Below, piece after piece: positions 32,152 through 41,682 of a stretch of 64,000 nt of DNA. Within the stretch, counting starts at the first letter, position 1. Each line of letters begins with the position of its first letter. The notes under the pieces were generated by a model, which saw only the letters and a list, made by a program, of their open reading frames with translations, did not search any database and was not told the DNA's origin. This DNA is from Chitinophagales bacterium (lineage in GTDB: Bacteria > Bacteroidota > Bacteroidia > Chitinophagales > Saprospiraceae), in the NCBI GenBank assembly GCA_013299105.1, contig JAAFJY010000011.1, forward strand, positions 1 through 64,000, given 5' to 3'. The translations under genes were made by a program, and so were the position numbers.

Positions 32152-33738
32152 TCATGCCTCGATAAAAGCCCCATTTTCGCCAAAACGAATCACCCGCTCC
32201 TCCCCTGCTCGGGTATGTACGTCCAGTGCGCTGTTTTCCAGGCGCAAAACTCCGCGAGGGCATACTGCCGCACAAATGCCACAACCTACACAGGAGGCCC
32301 GCACGATGTCCTGGCCTTTTTGGGCATAAGCCCGCACGTCGATGCCCATTTCGCAATAAGTGGAGCAATTGCCACAGGAAATGCATTGCCCGCCATTGGT
32401 GGTGATGCGAAAACGGCTGAAAAACTTTTGCTGCAAACCCAAAATGGCCGCCATCGGACAGCCAAAACGGCACCATACCCGGCTGCCAAACAAGGGATAG
32501 AAACCCACCCCGATCACCCCAGAAAAAATAGCACCGATGAAAAACCCATACCAAGCCTTGAGCCAATCGCTGGGTACAAAGAAAATATCTGGATTGCCGA
32601 GGAAGTAACCTGAAGCACTGGCCAATACCAGAACGGCCAAAATCGCAGTCGCTGCTACTTTTACTTGGGGGTTCAAGCCCTTGAATGCTTGGGGCCGAAA
32701 CCACAACAACAAAGCCAGTCCGCCAAAAATACAGGCAGAAATTATCGCCATACCAAGGCTGTTGACGTAATATCCGGTCGGATTTTTGTGAAAAATGGCA
32801 AACAAAGTCGCCAAGGTCATCAGTACAGCAAAAACCAACACGGCATGGATCAGCCAGCGCTCCAATTGCCAGGCTTTGAGTGTTTTGTTGGACAATTGGC
32901 GGAAAGGATCACCCACCGTTTCGGCCAATCCACCACAACCACATACCCAGGAACAATACCATCTTTTGCCATAAAAATAGGTGAGTACTGGGGAGACAAT
33001 GAAAATCATCAGCACGCCAAAAACGATCATGAACAGGCCCACCCCACCAGATTGCAGCAAGTACTGCATTTGGTTTTCTTCAAAAAAATCATAGTCTAGC
33101 GGCCACATGTTTTTGAAATCGTAGTAAGGTTGGTTGAGCCTTTGCATGAATTCGGGCAACAAAAAGGCGATACCCGTCTGGAAAAACATCACCGAACAAG
33201 TGCGAATTACCTGGTAACGGTTGTGGCGGTATTTCCAGATGAACTTGAAGCCCATGACCAAAATGCCCAGGGTGTACAACACGCCGTACACAAACCATTG
33301 GCTGGCGTTTTGCTTTTTCAAAAACTGACTCAGTGGGTCAAAAAGGCCAACCAAACCCGTGTTGGCAGCCCCATTGCTGCCTTGCCCCAAGGCTTGCGGG
33401 AAAAAGTACAGCAACACATACAAGGCCGTAATGGCCAAAGTGCTGATCCAACCCCAAAGGCCACGATTACTCAAAGAATTGGCCCATACGCCATTGTTTT
33501 TGATGCCTGCTGGTTTGCCTTGGTAGCTGGCCCAGCCGTACAGCAAAATACCGCCCCCCATGCCCAGTAGCGAGAGCGTCAGTACCAAAACCGGAGCTGG
33601 CAAGGCGACTCCGGCAAAAGCCAATATTTGCAACAAAAGCCCCGAAAAACCCAGGACCAGGCCTGTTTTTTGCCCCAAATTGAGCTGCAAGTGCATTCTT
33701 GGGCTGCTCAATGACATGCTTGGTTCTACTTGACTCAT
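32152..33738 (-). CDS. membrane polyferredoxin, NapH/NosR-like
   Basis: 528 residues with at least five or six membrane helices. Inner-membrane cysteine motifs are YCSWVCGCGG (about 260) and VWCRFGCPM, as in NapH/NosR/CcoG proteins. The C-terminal domain has two 4Fe-4S motifs, CISCGNCSTYCEMG and CVGCGICAAVCPRG. It likely moves electrons across the membrane between a quinol or cytoplasmic donor and an envelope acceptor. It lies 4 bp after the FAD oxidoreductase gene, so the two almost certainly form an operon. No nitrate or nitrous oxide reductase gene is near, so the acceptor is unknown. Confidence 0.9.
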   Translation of the reverse strand: MSQVEPSMSLSSPRMHLQLNLGQKTGLVLGFSGLLLQILAFAGVALPAPVLVLTLSLLGMGGGILLYGWASYQGKPAGIKNNGVWANSLSNRGLWGWISTLAITALYVLLYFFPQALGQGSNGAANTGLVGLFDPLSQFLKKQNASQWFVYGVLYTLGILVMGFKFIWKYRHNRYQVIRTCSVMFFQTGIAFLLPEFMQRLNQPYYDFKNMWPLDYDFFEENQMQYLLQSGGVGLFMIVFGVLMIFIVSPVLTYFYGKRWYCSWVCGCGGLAETVGDPFRQLSNKTLKAWQLERWLIHAVLVFAVLMTLATLFAIFHKNPTGYYVNSLGMAIISACIFGGLALLLWFRPQAFKGLNPQVKVAATAILAVLVLASASGYFLGNPDIFFVPSDWLKAWYGFFIGAIFSGVIGVGFYPLFGSRVWCRFGCPMAAILGLQQKFFSRFRITTNGGQCISCGNCSTYCEMGIDVRAYAQKGQDIVRASCVGCGICAAVCPRGVLRLENSALDVHTRAGEERVIRFGENGAFIEA

Positions 33739-33742
33739 GGGA

Positions 33743-35089
33743 TCAGGATTTTGCTTTTTGTAAAAATTTTAAGACTGCGTTCAAGCCGCGTTTTTGCCGC
33801 AAGGGAAGTTTTTTGCCACTTTGCTGTTCGTATTTTTCGAGCAAATGTTGCTCGTGCTGGGGGTAGAATTCAGGGTCGAAATTGGCCAGACCCAGGTTTT
33901 GCAAAACCGTTTCGACGTGCGTTTTTTCGCGCAACCATTTTTCACAAACCTCCTGTCGGTAACGCACACCCATCAAGTTGAAGCCTTTGATTGCGCCGCT
34001 GCTTTTTTCATACACCAAGCGAATGCTTTTTTTGCCTGTGGGGTGCTCCCAGTACAAATTGGCTTGATCGTCAGGCGTTTTAGGCAAAATCTGGCCGTAC
34101 ACCTGGTATTCAATGTCAAAAAATTTGGCCGAATTGAACCAAATGCCTGGGTCGTAAACCTTCGGCTGCCCGCAAAGCGTGTGGGCTAAAGTTTCACCCA
34201 TCATGCGGCCTGTATACCATACCGCTTCGATGGCTTTGCGGCCGGGCTGGGGTTCGCGCAGCGCTGCACAATCGCCGATGGCGTACACATTGGGCAGGTT
34301 GGTTTCGAGGTGTTTATTGACCAAGATGCCACGATTGATTTCGAGGGCACTGCCTTTTAACCAGTCGATGTTGGGGGTCACGCCAACGGTCAAGCCCACG
34401 TAAGCGCAGTCGACGCGTTCACCGTTTTTGGTCAACACAGCCCCTGCTTTGCCCTGGCCATCGTCCAGGATTTCTTGCAATTCGGTGCCCAATCTAAGGT
34501 CAATGCCGTGCTCCAAAATGTGCCGATTGACCATTTCAGATTCTTCATGGGGCAAAATATGGTTCCAAAAACTAGGCTCGCGCACCAAGAAAGTGACCGG
34601 AATATGCCGAGAATGGAACATTTCAGCCATTTCGATGCCGATCAAGCCCCCGCCTACAATCACCGCTCGCTTTAGCCCCTGGCTACCCTGCTCCATTGCT
34701 TCCAGGTCTTGCAAGCTGTACAAACCATGAACATTACCGAGGTTTTGCCCTGGCCAACCAAACTTATTGGGCTTGGAACCCGTGGCGATTACCAGTTTGT
34801 CGTAGTGAATTTCTTCGCCCTCATGGCTGGTAAGTACCTGTGCATGATGGTCGATTTTTTGGATCAAAGCCCGCTTGAGTGCGATTTTATTTTTTTCCCA
34901 AAACCAATTTTCATACGGCTGGGTGTCTTGTAATCGCAAGTGCCCCATGTACACGTACATCAGTGCAGTGCGTGAAAAAAAATAACCTGACTCTGCTGAA
35001 ATCACCGTGATCTGGTGTTCGCTCAACTTGCGAACATGCCTGGCTGCGGTGATGCCACTGATGCCGTTGCCGATGATGACGATGTGCAT
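33743..35089 (-). CDS. FAD/NAD(P)-dependent oxidoreductase, NirB/rubredoxin-reductase type
   Basis: 448 residues. The FAD Rossmann motif is IVIIGNGISGITAARHV at the N-terminus. The NAD-binding motif is VIVGGGLIGIEMAEMF (about 148). VYAIGDCA (about 280) is the second FAD motif. Overall it is like the FAD domain of nitrite reductase NirB and rubredoxin reductases. The C-terminal 110 residues (FNSAKFFDIEYQVYGQ onward) are of the type found in assimilatory reductases. First gene of an operon with the polyferredoxin, to which it probably passes NAD(P)H electrons (inference). Confidence 0.92.
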   Translation of the reverse strand: MHIVIIGNGISGITAARHVRKLSEHQITVISAESGYFFSRTALMYVYMGHLRLQDTQPYENWFWEKNKIALKRALIQKIDHHAQVLTSHEGEEIHYDKLVIATGSKPNKFGWPGQNLGNVHGLYSLQDLEAMEQGSQGLKRAVIVGGGLIGIEMAEMFHSRHIPVTFLVREPSFWNHILPHEESEMVNRHILEHGIDLRLGTELQEILDDGQGKAGAVLTKNGERVDCAYVGLTVGVTPNIDWLKGSALEINRGILVNKHLETNLPNVYAIGDCAALREPQPGRKAIEAVWYTGRMMGETLAHTLCGQPKVYDPGIWFNSAKFFDIEYQVYGQILPKTPDDQANLYWEHPTGKKSIRLVYEKSSGAIKGFNLMGVRYRQEVCEKWLREKTHVETVLQNLGLANFDPEFYPQHEQHLLEKYEQQSGKKLPLRQKRGLNAVLKFLQKAKS

Positions 35090-35313
35090 AAAATGGAGGT
35101 TCTGATTGAAGAAGCGTCCAAAGGAAAAGCAAAAAAAGCGAGTCCCGATGGATATTTTTGTCCGCGTTTGAACATTTACCTTGTTAATATGGTCTTAATC
35201 CAGGGTACTGCCCTTGCCCTTTCGACAATATACGCCTATTTTTGTCGTAAGATTTTTGTGAGGCATCCGATATGTGCTAAACCCAATCCCAAAACCACTA
35301 ACTGACATCCACC

Positions 35314-36048
35314 ATGAAGCATACCTTACTCCTCGTTTTAATCCTCCTACTTGGCCTGGGTGCAAATGCACAGACCAATCTACTGACTTTTTCTACAACA
35401 AACGCCAAAAAAGATGCGGCGGTGGATCTTTCGGATCAATTTCTGGACGTGCAGGTGCCCATCACCATCACCAATGTGTCCAAAGATACCTTGCGTTTGC
35501 GCTGGCGGAGAGTAGAAGTGACCCGCCCTAGCAAGTGGGAAACCCGCGTATGCGACGTCAATGATTGCTACGACCAAATCGTTTCTTCCAATATCGACAG
35601 CCGCCTGGGCTTGAATGCACCTTTGAAAATTGCACCCAATGCCAAGTCGAACCTGATTCTATATTTCCTGCCTTTTGGTGCGGCAGGTTCTGGCAAATTT
35701 TCGATCCAGTTGATGCTTACTTTCAAGCCCGATTCGGTCATTGCCACCCTCAATTACGAGGCCACGATCCGCAACCTCAGTACCAGCACCCGCGACCTCA
35801 AAGCGGAAAGTTTGCAGATTTTCCCCAATCCAAGCAGTGATTATTTCCAAGTAAAAAATGGCAGCGAAGTGGAATACATTGAGCTCTACAATGTAATCGG
35901 TCGCAAAGTACGCAGCTACACCGCCGAAGCCGACGCGAATTACCGCCTCAATGGCCTGCCTGATGGCATTTACCTTGCCGCTTTGCTCAACAAGAAAAAA
36001 GGAGTGATCCGCACTTTGCGATTGCAAAAGAAGAGTGAGCGGCCTTAA
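35314..36048 (+). CDS. secreted protein with type IX secretion C-terminal sorting domain
   Basis: 244 residues: a signal peptide (1-20, LGLGANAQ), then an immunoglobulin-like middle domain (about 35-165). The domain has VQVPITITNVSKDTLRLRWR, resembling the DUF1573/MSP-type folds. A sorting domain follows (about 170-244) with LQIFPNPSSDYFQVKNG, YIELYNVIGRKV and LPDGIYLAAL. Exported by the T9SS. Function of the middle domain is unknown. Short GTTGAGG-type tracts follow the stop. Confidence 0.9.
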   Translation: MKHTLLLVLILLLGLGANAQTNLLTFSTTNAKKDAAVDLSDQFLDVQVPITITNVSKDTLRLRWRRVEVTRPSKWETRVCDVNDCYDQIVSSNIDSRLGLNAPLKIAPNAKSNLILYFLPFGAAGSGKFSIQLMLTFKPDSVIATLNYEATIRNLSTSTRDLKAESLQIFPNPSSDYFQVKNGSEVEYIELYNVIGRKVRSYTAEADANYRLNGLPDGIYLAALLNKKKGVIRTLRLQKKSERP

Positions 36049-36217
36049 AAGTTGAGGGTTGAGAAGTTGAGCAGTTGAGGGGGACTTGCGATTGTTCTTA
36101 CAAAACGAAAATATCTATTCAACTTTTCTGCTCATAGTTTGTATCCTTATGCAAGTATTGGGCTGATTTTTATGTCAGCTTGTTTCTCCGAACCTCACTG
36201 GGATTAACCACTTGCAC

Positions 36218-37366
36218 ATGAAAATTGGCATCGTTTGCTATCCAACCTACGGCGGAAGCGGTGTTTTAGCCACAGAATTGGGCCTTGCCTTGGCCCGCAA
36301 CGGACACGAAATCCACTTCATTACCTACAAGCGGCCTGCTCGCCTGTCCTCCCATTTTCACGAAAACGTGTTTTTTCATGAAGTGGATACTGAGCAATAT
36401 CCGCTGTTTGAATATACCCCTTACGACACTGCCCTGGCCAGCAAAATGGTGGATGTGGTGCAAAGTGCCAACCTCGATCTGCTGCATGTGCATTACGCGA
36501 TTCCCCACGCGGCGGTGGCTTACATGGCCAAAAAAATACTGCTTACCCAGGGCCGATATTTACCAGTGGTGACAACTTTGCATGGCACCGACATCACCTT
36601 GGTAGGCAAAGACCGCTCTTTTGCGCCAGTAGTTGAGTTTTCGATCAATAAATCAGATGGGGTCACGGCGGTATCCAATAGCTTGCGCAAGCAAACCCAC
36701 GAGACCTTCGACATCAAGCGCAACATCGAAGTCATTTACAACTTCATCGACTTCAGTCGGTTCAAAAAAATCAACAAAGACCACTTCAAAAAAGCCATTG
36801 CCCCCGCTGGCGAGCGGATTTTGATCCACGTCTCCAATTTCCGGAAGGTGAAGCGCATCCAGGATGTGGTGCAGGTTTTTGCCAGAGTCCGGGCCGTGAT
36901 GCCCGCCAAGTTGTTGCTGATCGGAGATGGTCCCGAGCGCCGCAACGCTGAAGACCAAACCCGCGAACTGGGTATTTACGAAGATGTGCGTTTTTTGGGA
37001 AAACAGGACGCAGTGGAGGAACTACTCGCTATTTCTGACATCTTTCTGATGCCTTCCGAAAGCGAGAGTTTTGGCCTGGCCGCCTTAGAAGCAATGGCCT
37101 GCGAAGTCCCCGTCATTTCTTCCAATGCTGGAGGCTTGCCAGAGGTCAATATTCATGGTAAAACGGGGTACATGAGTAATGTAGGCGATGTAGAAGACAT
37201 GGCCGCCAATACCCTGCTGATATTGAGAGATGAGGAAGTGCTGGCGCAATTCCGGGCCAACGCATTGGCGCAGGCCCAGCGTTTCGACATCACCGAAATT
37301 TTACCCCACTACGAAGCTTATTATGAAGAAGTGTTGAAGTCGGCTTTGATTACCAATGCGCTTTGA
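36218..37366 (+). CDS. bshA: N-acetyl-alpha-D-glucosaminyl L-malate synthase BshA
   Basis: 382 residues from ATG at 36218; a TTG two codons upstream is a less likely start. It is a GT4 glycosyltransferase beginning MKIGIVCYPTYGGSGVLATE, which is characteristic of BshA. VTTLHGTDITLVG and PSESESFGLAALEAMACEVP are the donor-binding parts. It joins UDP-GlcNAc and L-malate, the first step of bacillithiol synthesis. bshB and bshC are not in the window, so the rest of the pathway must lie elsewhere. The nearest downstream gene is convergent. Confidence 0.95.
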   Translation: MKIGIVCYPTYGGSGVLATELGLALARNGHEIHFITYKRPARLSSHFHENVFFHEVDTEQYPLFEYTPYDTALASKMVDVVQSANLDLLHVHYAIPHAAVAYMAKKILLTQGRYLPVVTTLHGTDITLVGKDRSFAPVVEFSINKSDGVTAVSNSLRKQTHETFDIKRNIEVIYNFIDFSRFKKINKDHFKKAIAPAGERILIHVSNFRKVKRIQDVVQVFARVRAVMPAKLLLIGDGPERRNAEDQTRELGIYEDVRFLGKQDAVEELLAISDIFLMPSESESFGLAALEAMACEVPVISSNAGGLPEVNIHGKTGYMSNVGDVEDMAANTLLILRDEEVLAQFRANALAQAQRFDITEILPHYEAYYEEVLKSALITNAL

Positions 37367-37371
37367 ATTGT

Positions 37372-38025
37372 TCATTTAGGCTCAAATGCCCGCCACCGAC
37401 ACCAAGCAATATAGTCCTGGATTGCCAAAATACTGCCACTGATCAATTGCTGCCAGGTTTGTTTTTCAGGCTCTGTTAGGCTTCGCAAGGCATTGGGCAT
37501 TTGTTTTTGCAAAAAAGCAACACATTTCACCTGCTTTTCAATCGCTTGGATACACGCCGAAGAATCTGGCTCTTGCAATTTGCTTTTGGCTAAACTAAAA
37601 TAAGCACTGGCATTGGTCAACAAAGTGGCTATTTTATCACTGCGTTCAGCGACAGTCCATTCTTTTTGTGCTAAAATGTGCTGTAATTGTGGCTTCAAGT
37701 CGTAAATCGCTGGGTCCTTAGCTTGTTTTTTGAGCGTATGTTGAGCAATACGGAGTTGATTTTGATAAGCTACCACCATTTTCCAGTTCTTGCTTTTTAT
37801 CAAAGCAGGTTCTAACTTTTCTAAAGTTTCCAAGGTTTCATCCACAAAAAGGCTTTCTTCCTGCCATTGTTCCAGGGGCATGGTCTCCAAGTGCTGCAGA
37901 TGCTGGCGTTCCATTTTTCGCCACTGGTTTTGCAGGCGGCGAAAACGGGCTTCTTCCGAGTTGCAGCTACTCAGGACAAAGCACAGGAGCAAAAAAACCA
38001 GGGAAATCAAGGCTAACGGGCGCAT
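37372..38025 (-). CDS. lipoprotein of unknown function, helical
   Basis: 217 residues. The signal peptide ends in a lipobox, L-S-S-C (Cys21). The mature part is strongly helical and rich in Gln, Lys and Glu (RRLQNQWRKMERQHLQHLET and following). No family was recognised. It starts 2 bp after the cmk stop on the same strand, so it is probably co-transcribed with cmk, although a functional link is not obvious. Confidence 0.82.
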   Translation of the reverse strand: MRPLALISLVFLLLCFVLSSCNSEEARFRRLQNQWRKMERQHLQHLETMPLEQWQEESLFVDETLETLEKLEPALIKSKNWKMVVAYQNQLRIAQHTLKKQAKDPAIYDLKPQLQHILAQKEWTVAERSDKIATLLTNASAYFSLAKSKLQEPDSSACIQAIEKQVKCVAFLQKQMPNALRSLTEPEKQTWQQLISGSILAIQDYIAWCRWRAFEPK

Positions 38026-38027
38026 GG

Positions 38028-38696
38028 TTAAGCTTTAAGTCGGCTTTGGGCCAAGACTACACAAATGGCCAATTGTTCTTCTGGGCTCAAGTTGGTGTTG
38101 TCGAGGTTGATGGCATCTGGCGCACGCTTGAGCGGGCTGTCTGAGCGGGTAGAGTCGATGTAGTCGCGCTCATACAGGTTGTGCAAGATGTCTTCGGGGT
38201 CGATGAAATGGCCCTGTTCGCGCAATTGCAAGAAGCGGCGCTCAACCCGTTTTTCGACCGTAGCGGTAAGGAAAATTTTGAGCTTGGCGGCAGGAAAAAC
38301 GACCGTGCCGATGTCGCGGCCATCCATCACCACATGGTTTTGGGCACCCAATTGGCGTTGTTGCATCACCAATTGGCGGCGCACTTCGGGCAGGGTCGCC
38401 ACCTGGCTCACTTTCGAGGCTACGGCCATTTCTCGAATCTGGTCTTCCACATCCTCCCCATTGAGCAGGGTGCGGTTGCCATCCGGGGTCATTTTGAACG
38501 AAACCTGGGTGTTTTTCAGGGCGGCGGCAATGGCCTGGTGGTCAAAAAGGTCGATGTCCTGACGGATAAAAGCCAGGGTCACGGCCCGGTACATGGCACC
38601 AGAATCGACATAAATAAACGACAAAGACTTGGCCAGGGCTTTGGCCAAGGTGCTTTTTCCACAGGAAGAATGGCCATCAATGGCAATTTGGAGCAT
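38028..38696 (-). CDS. cmk: cytidylate kinase
   Basis: 222 residues, standard length. P-loop GHSSCGKST near the N-terminus, then YVDSGAMYRAVTLAF and V-M-D-G-R-D-I-G-T-V-V-F-P, the CMP-kinase signature. RSDSPLKRAPDAINLDNTNL lies near the end. It phosphorylates CMP and dCMP. A lipoprotein gene follows at 2 bp. Confidence 0.97.
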   Translation of the reverse strand: MLQIAIDGHSSCGKSTLAKALAKSLSFIYVDSGAMYRAVTLAFIRQDIDLFDHQAIAAALKNTQVSFKMTPDGNRTLLNGEDVEDQIREMAVASKVSQVATLPEVRRQLVMQQRQLGAQNHVVMDGRDIGTVVFPAAKLKIFLTATVEKRVERRFLQLREQGHFIDPEDILHNLYERDYIDSTRSDSPLKRAPDAINLDNTNLSPEEQLAICVVLAQSRLKA

Positions 38697-38915
38697 GGTT
38701 GTGTTGCAAAAGGGTCCGAAAAGCAGGTTTCGGAGGGCAAATATAAGGGAATCGAGAATTTGGGTGTGGGAAATGTTGGAGGGAGTTTTCCAGCGAATGG
38801 CGCTAAAGTGTCATATACACAGAGGTGTTTCAAAAAATATTGACGAATTTAAACCTTTTTTTTCAAAATTAGCTCTATATTTGTCAATACTTCACGTTTT
38901 TCAATTCAATTTCTT

Positions 38916-40232
38916 ATGCTAATTGAATTTTTCTTCGAAAATTACCGTTCATTCAAAGACCAGCAAACGTTTTCTTTGATGCTGGAATCTGGAAAATACA
39001 ACGCTGATCCAACCTTTGAAGTAGAAACAGCCGACAGTAAAAAATTGAGGTTGCTCAAGTCTGCAATTTTGTATGGCTCCAATGCTGCTGGTAAGTCCAA
39101 TTTCATTCGGGCACTCTTTACCTTGAAAAACCTGATTGTACGTTCAGGTAATTGGAGGATTGACGAACCGATTGAAGGGTACGATCCATTTAAGTTCGAC
39201 GTGAATACAGTAGAAAAGCCTACCATATTCAAAATTGAATTCATTGCTGACCGATTGCGTTATCGCTATCAAGTTGCTTTTACGCACAAGGAAGTGGTGC
39301 ATGAATCGCTAGATTATAGGCCCAAAGGCCAAATGACCAACCTCTTTCAACGCAATAATCAGCCGGGTAATGAACACTCTGACTTTCATAAAATTGAGTT
39401 TGGTGGTGCTTTAGAAGACAAACGCAACATCAGGAAAACGGTACTCAAAAACCACTTATTCCTTTCGGTTTTTGGTACGGAGCCTCATGTTCAATTGACT
39501 CGAATTTTTAAATACTTTAGTGCCTGGGACATTTGGAACATCAACGAAAACTCACAAATTGACGCATTAAAAAGACAATTGGTCAAAGATTTGATACAAC
39601 CAGAGAACGAGCATTTGAAAGCCCGGTTGAGTCAATTGGTCAAGATTGCAGACACCAGAATAGAGGGCATTAATGTACGCGAGTCTTCTGACGAGGAGTT
39701 CAAGTTTCCTGAAACTGTACCCCTGACATTGAGGCGAAAAATCATTGAGGACAATCGGACAAGGGTTTTTGCTCGCCATTCCTTGTTTGAAGAAGGCAAG
39801 GTGAAAAATGTGATAGAACTTGATTTCGATGAGGAGTCCATAGGCACTAATGTGCTTTTTGCCTTAGGGGGATTGATGCTACAAAAGTTGGAACAAGGAG
39901 GCTTGATTGTTTTTGATGAGCTGGACAATAGTTTACATCCACAGTTGCTGCAATTTTTGATCAAGCTTTTTAACAATCCGATCGTCAACCGACACAATGC
40001 CCAAATCATCTGCGCCAGCCATGAAGCTTTGCTTTTAGACAAAGAAATTTTCAGGAAGGATCAAATTTGGGTCAGTCAAAAAGACAAGTATGGGGCTTCT
40101 AAAATGAGCCGCATCAGCGATTTTGATGGGGTACGCGAAGACACCCCTTTGCTCAAATGGTATTTGGCTGGCAAGTTCGGGGGCACGCCCAACATCAAAG
40201 AACTGGAATTCATTTTTGCGGAACATGCCTAA
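38916..40232 (+). CDS. RloA-like AAA ATPase (AAA_15/AAA_21 type), probable defence protein
   Basis: 438 residues. The N-terminal IEFFFENYRSFKDQQTFSL is the classic opening of this ABC-ATPase-like AAA family. Walker A G-S-N-A-A-G-K-S is at residues 54-61. Walker B with D-E-L-D (Asp334, Glu335) is followed by NSLHPQLLQFLIKLF, the D-loop region. In known systems (RloA, AbiL-type) this ATPase is coupled to a downstream RloB-like gene. Here only an 11-codon stub overlaps its 3' end. Likely an abortive-infection component now lacking its partner. Confidence 0.9.
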   Translation: MLIEFFFENYRSFKDQQTFSLMLESGKYNADPTFEVETADSKKLRLLKSAILYGSNAAGKSNFIRALFTLKNLIVRSGNWRIDEPIEGYDPFKFDVNTVEKPTIFKIEFIADRLRYRYQVAFTHKEVVHESLDYRPKGQMTNLFQRNNQPGNEHSDFHKIEFGGALEDKRNIRKTVLKNHLFLSVFGTEPHVQLTRIFKYFSAWDIWNINENSQIDALKRQLVKDLIQPENEHLKARLSQLVKIADTRIEGINVRESSDEEFKFPETVPLTLRRKIIEDNRTRVFARHSLFEEGKVKNVIELDFDEESIGTNVLFALGGLMLQKLEQGGLIVFDELDNSLHPQLLQFLIKLFNNPIVNRHNAQIICASHEALLLDKEIFRKDQIWVSQKDKYGASKMSRISDFDGVREDTPLLKWYLAGKFGGTPNIKELEFIFAEHA

Positions 40233-40257
40233 AAAGAAGACTTATCGAACGCTGTGA
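40225..40257 (+). pseudogene. possible 5' stub of a RloB-like partner gene
   Basis: The ATG at 40225 overlaps the last codons of the ATPase gene. Ten codons (MPKKKTYRTL) with the basic flavour of RloB N-termini follow, then TGA. The overlap is that expected for a coupled operon. Just after it, AAAACTTAGGAGAAGTCTC resembles the start of repeat F1. A RloB gene may have been cut by a repeat-associated rearrangement. This is suggestive only. Confidence 0.3.
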
Positions 40258-40321
40258 AAACTTAGGAGAAGTCTCACAAGGTATGGATTTTGCGATTTTT
40301 ATGATGAACATGCAGCTTTTA

Positions 40322-40478
40322 TGACCGCGAAGCGGGCCAATTCTGAAATTTTTTCAAATTCTGTCTCGGTCAACGTCATGCAAGTAAATTCTGCAATTCT
40401 GTAATCCTGAAAATTCTGGTTTAGACAAAAAAATCTTGCTTGATTGTTGACACCACCTTACGCTGAAGTTTCCAAAAC
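40322..40478 (-). repeat. dispersed repeat F1, copy 2
   Basis: Read on the minus strand: CAACAATCAAGCAAG, TTTTTGTCTAAACCAGAATT, TTACTTGCATGACGTTGACC, GGCCCGCTTCGCGG. Same block order as the copies at 16863 and 55811. Nothing else is seen between 40258 and 40596. Confidence 0.65.
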
Positions 40479-40596
40479 GCTGTTTATTGCTTATTTCTTA
40501 CCTCAAAACCGTTACACCGCTATTTTCCCCAAAAAAACACCCCAATAACCGTTCATCCAACAAAAAAACCTATTTTTAGCCCTACAAAGCACCCAA

Positions 40597-41682
40597 ATGA
40601 GGTACCTAAAACTACCATTAATACTCCTTTTTTGTTTTTTACCCGGACTACTATCTGCGCAAGCCAAGCAGGCTCCTGCTTTTTATTATTCCAAACCCAA
40701 GCTTGTTTTCAAAGAAAACGACATGCAACTGGCCGTGGAGCAAGGGGTAAAAAAGCTCTGCCTGCGTTATTTCAACCTCGACTGGAGTGCGGGTTACCAG
40801 CAAGCTATCCCGATGGATGTGCTGACCATTGGCTGGAATTTGCAATACGACCTCGACGAAGTAGTGCCTTGCGTAGGCATCAGCAATACCGCTTTGAGCA
40901 AGTCAACTGGCTTGGCTCTCGACTCTTTGGCGGCAAGGGTGGGCCGTAAAATCGTACAAATCACTGATGAGCTCCAACAGGGGCATTTCGTCAGTTATTA
41001 CTACCGCATTCCCAACAACCTGACTTGGGAAGAGAAAAATGACCTCGTTGATTCTATCAAGCAAAATTGGACGCTCCAACATTTGCGCGAAGTGCAAATC
41101 GACTGCGCATGGACCCCCGAAACCAAGGATGCTTATTTCCGCTTTTTGCGCTTGCTCGCCGCCCGCCATCCCGAGTGGCAAATCACCTGTACGGTCAGTT
41201 TGCAACAATACCGGGAACGCAAAAAAATGGGCATTCCTCCCGTCAAATCAGTGGCTTTGTTGTGCTTCAACGCTCAAAGAGGGCCTGACTTTGGCCTGCC
41301 TGCTGCTGCTAGCTTGGATGCTTACCTCAAAGGCAAAAAATACCCCTTGCCCATCAACCCCGTTCTGCCCATTTTCAATTGGGGCGTTTGGTACCGCAAC
41401 GAAAATTTGATAGGCGTGCTGCGAGAATTAGGCCAATTTGAAAAAGTTTTTCAACAACAGGACGATACCCACCTCGTAGTACAGGCAAATTGGAACAATG
41501 GAAGCATCTTTTTGCAAAAGGGTGATGTGATCCACACGGAAACACCCGATGAAGAAAATTTAAAGCAAGTACTGCTGGTGTTGCGCAACCGCTTGGGTAG
41601 CCGCATGGGCCAAGTGTTGTATTTTGATTGGGACAGCGAAAAAATTAAAACCAATGAAGCCTTACTTCGAGCTTTGCGTTAG
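40597..41682 (+). CDS. secreted DUF3142-like protein, possible TIM-barrel glycosidase fold
   Basis: 361 residues with a signal peptide (1-22, PGLLSAQA). The core has LREVQIDCAWTPETKDAYFR, FLRLLAARHPEWQITCTVSL and KSVALLCFNAQRG, the pattern recalled from DUF3142 proteins (a strand with D, a helix, then a strand). These are thought to have a glycoside-hydrolase-like barrel. The catalytic role is unproven. The stop codon's last base begins repeat F3 copy 2, after which a lipoprotein-like gene follows. The two form a probable operon. Confidence 0.85.
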   Translation: MRYLKLPLILLFCFLPGLLSAQAKQAPAFYYSKPKLVFKENDMQLAVEQGVKKLCLRYFNLDWSAGYQQAIPMDVLTIGWNLQYDLDEVVPCVGISNTALSKSTGLALDSLAARVGRKIVQITDELQQGHFVSYYYRIPNNLTWEEKNDLVDSIKQNWTLQHLREVQIDCAWTPETKDAYFRFLRLLAARHPEWQITCTVSLQQYRERKKMGIPPVKSVALLCFNAQRGPDFGLPAAASLDAYLKGKKYPLPINPVLPIFNWGVWYRNENLIGVLRELGQFEKVFQQQDDTHLVVQANWNNGSIFLQKGDVIHTETPDEENLKQVLLVLRNRLGSRMGQVLYFDWDSEKIKTNEALLRALR

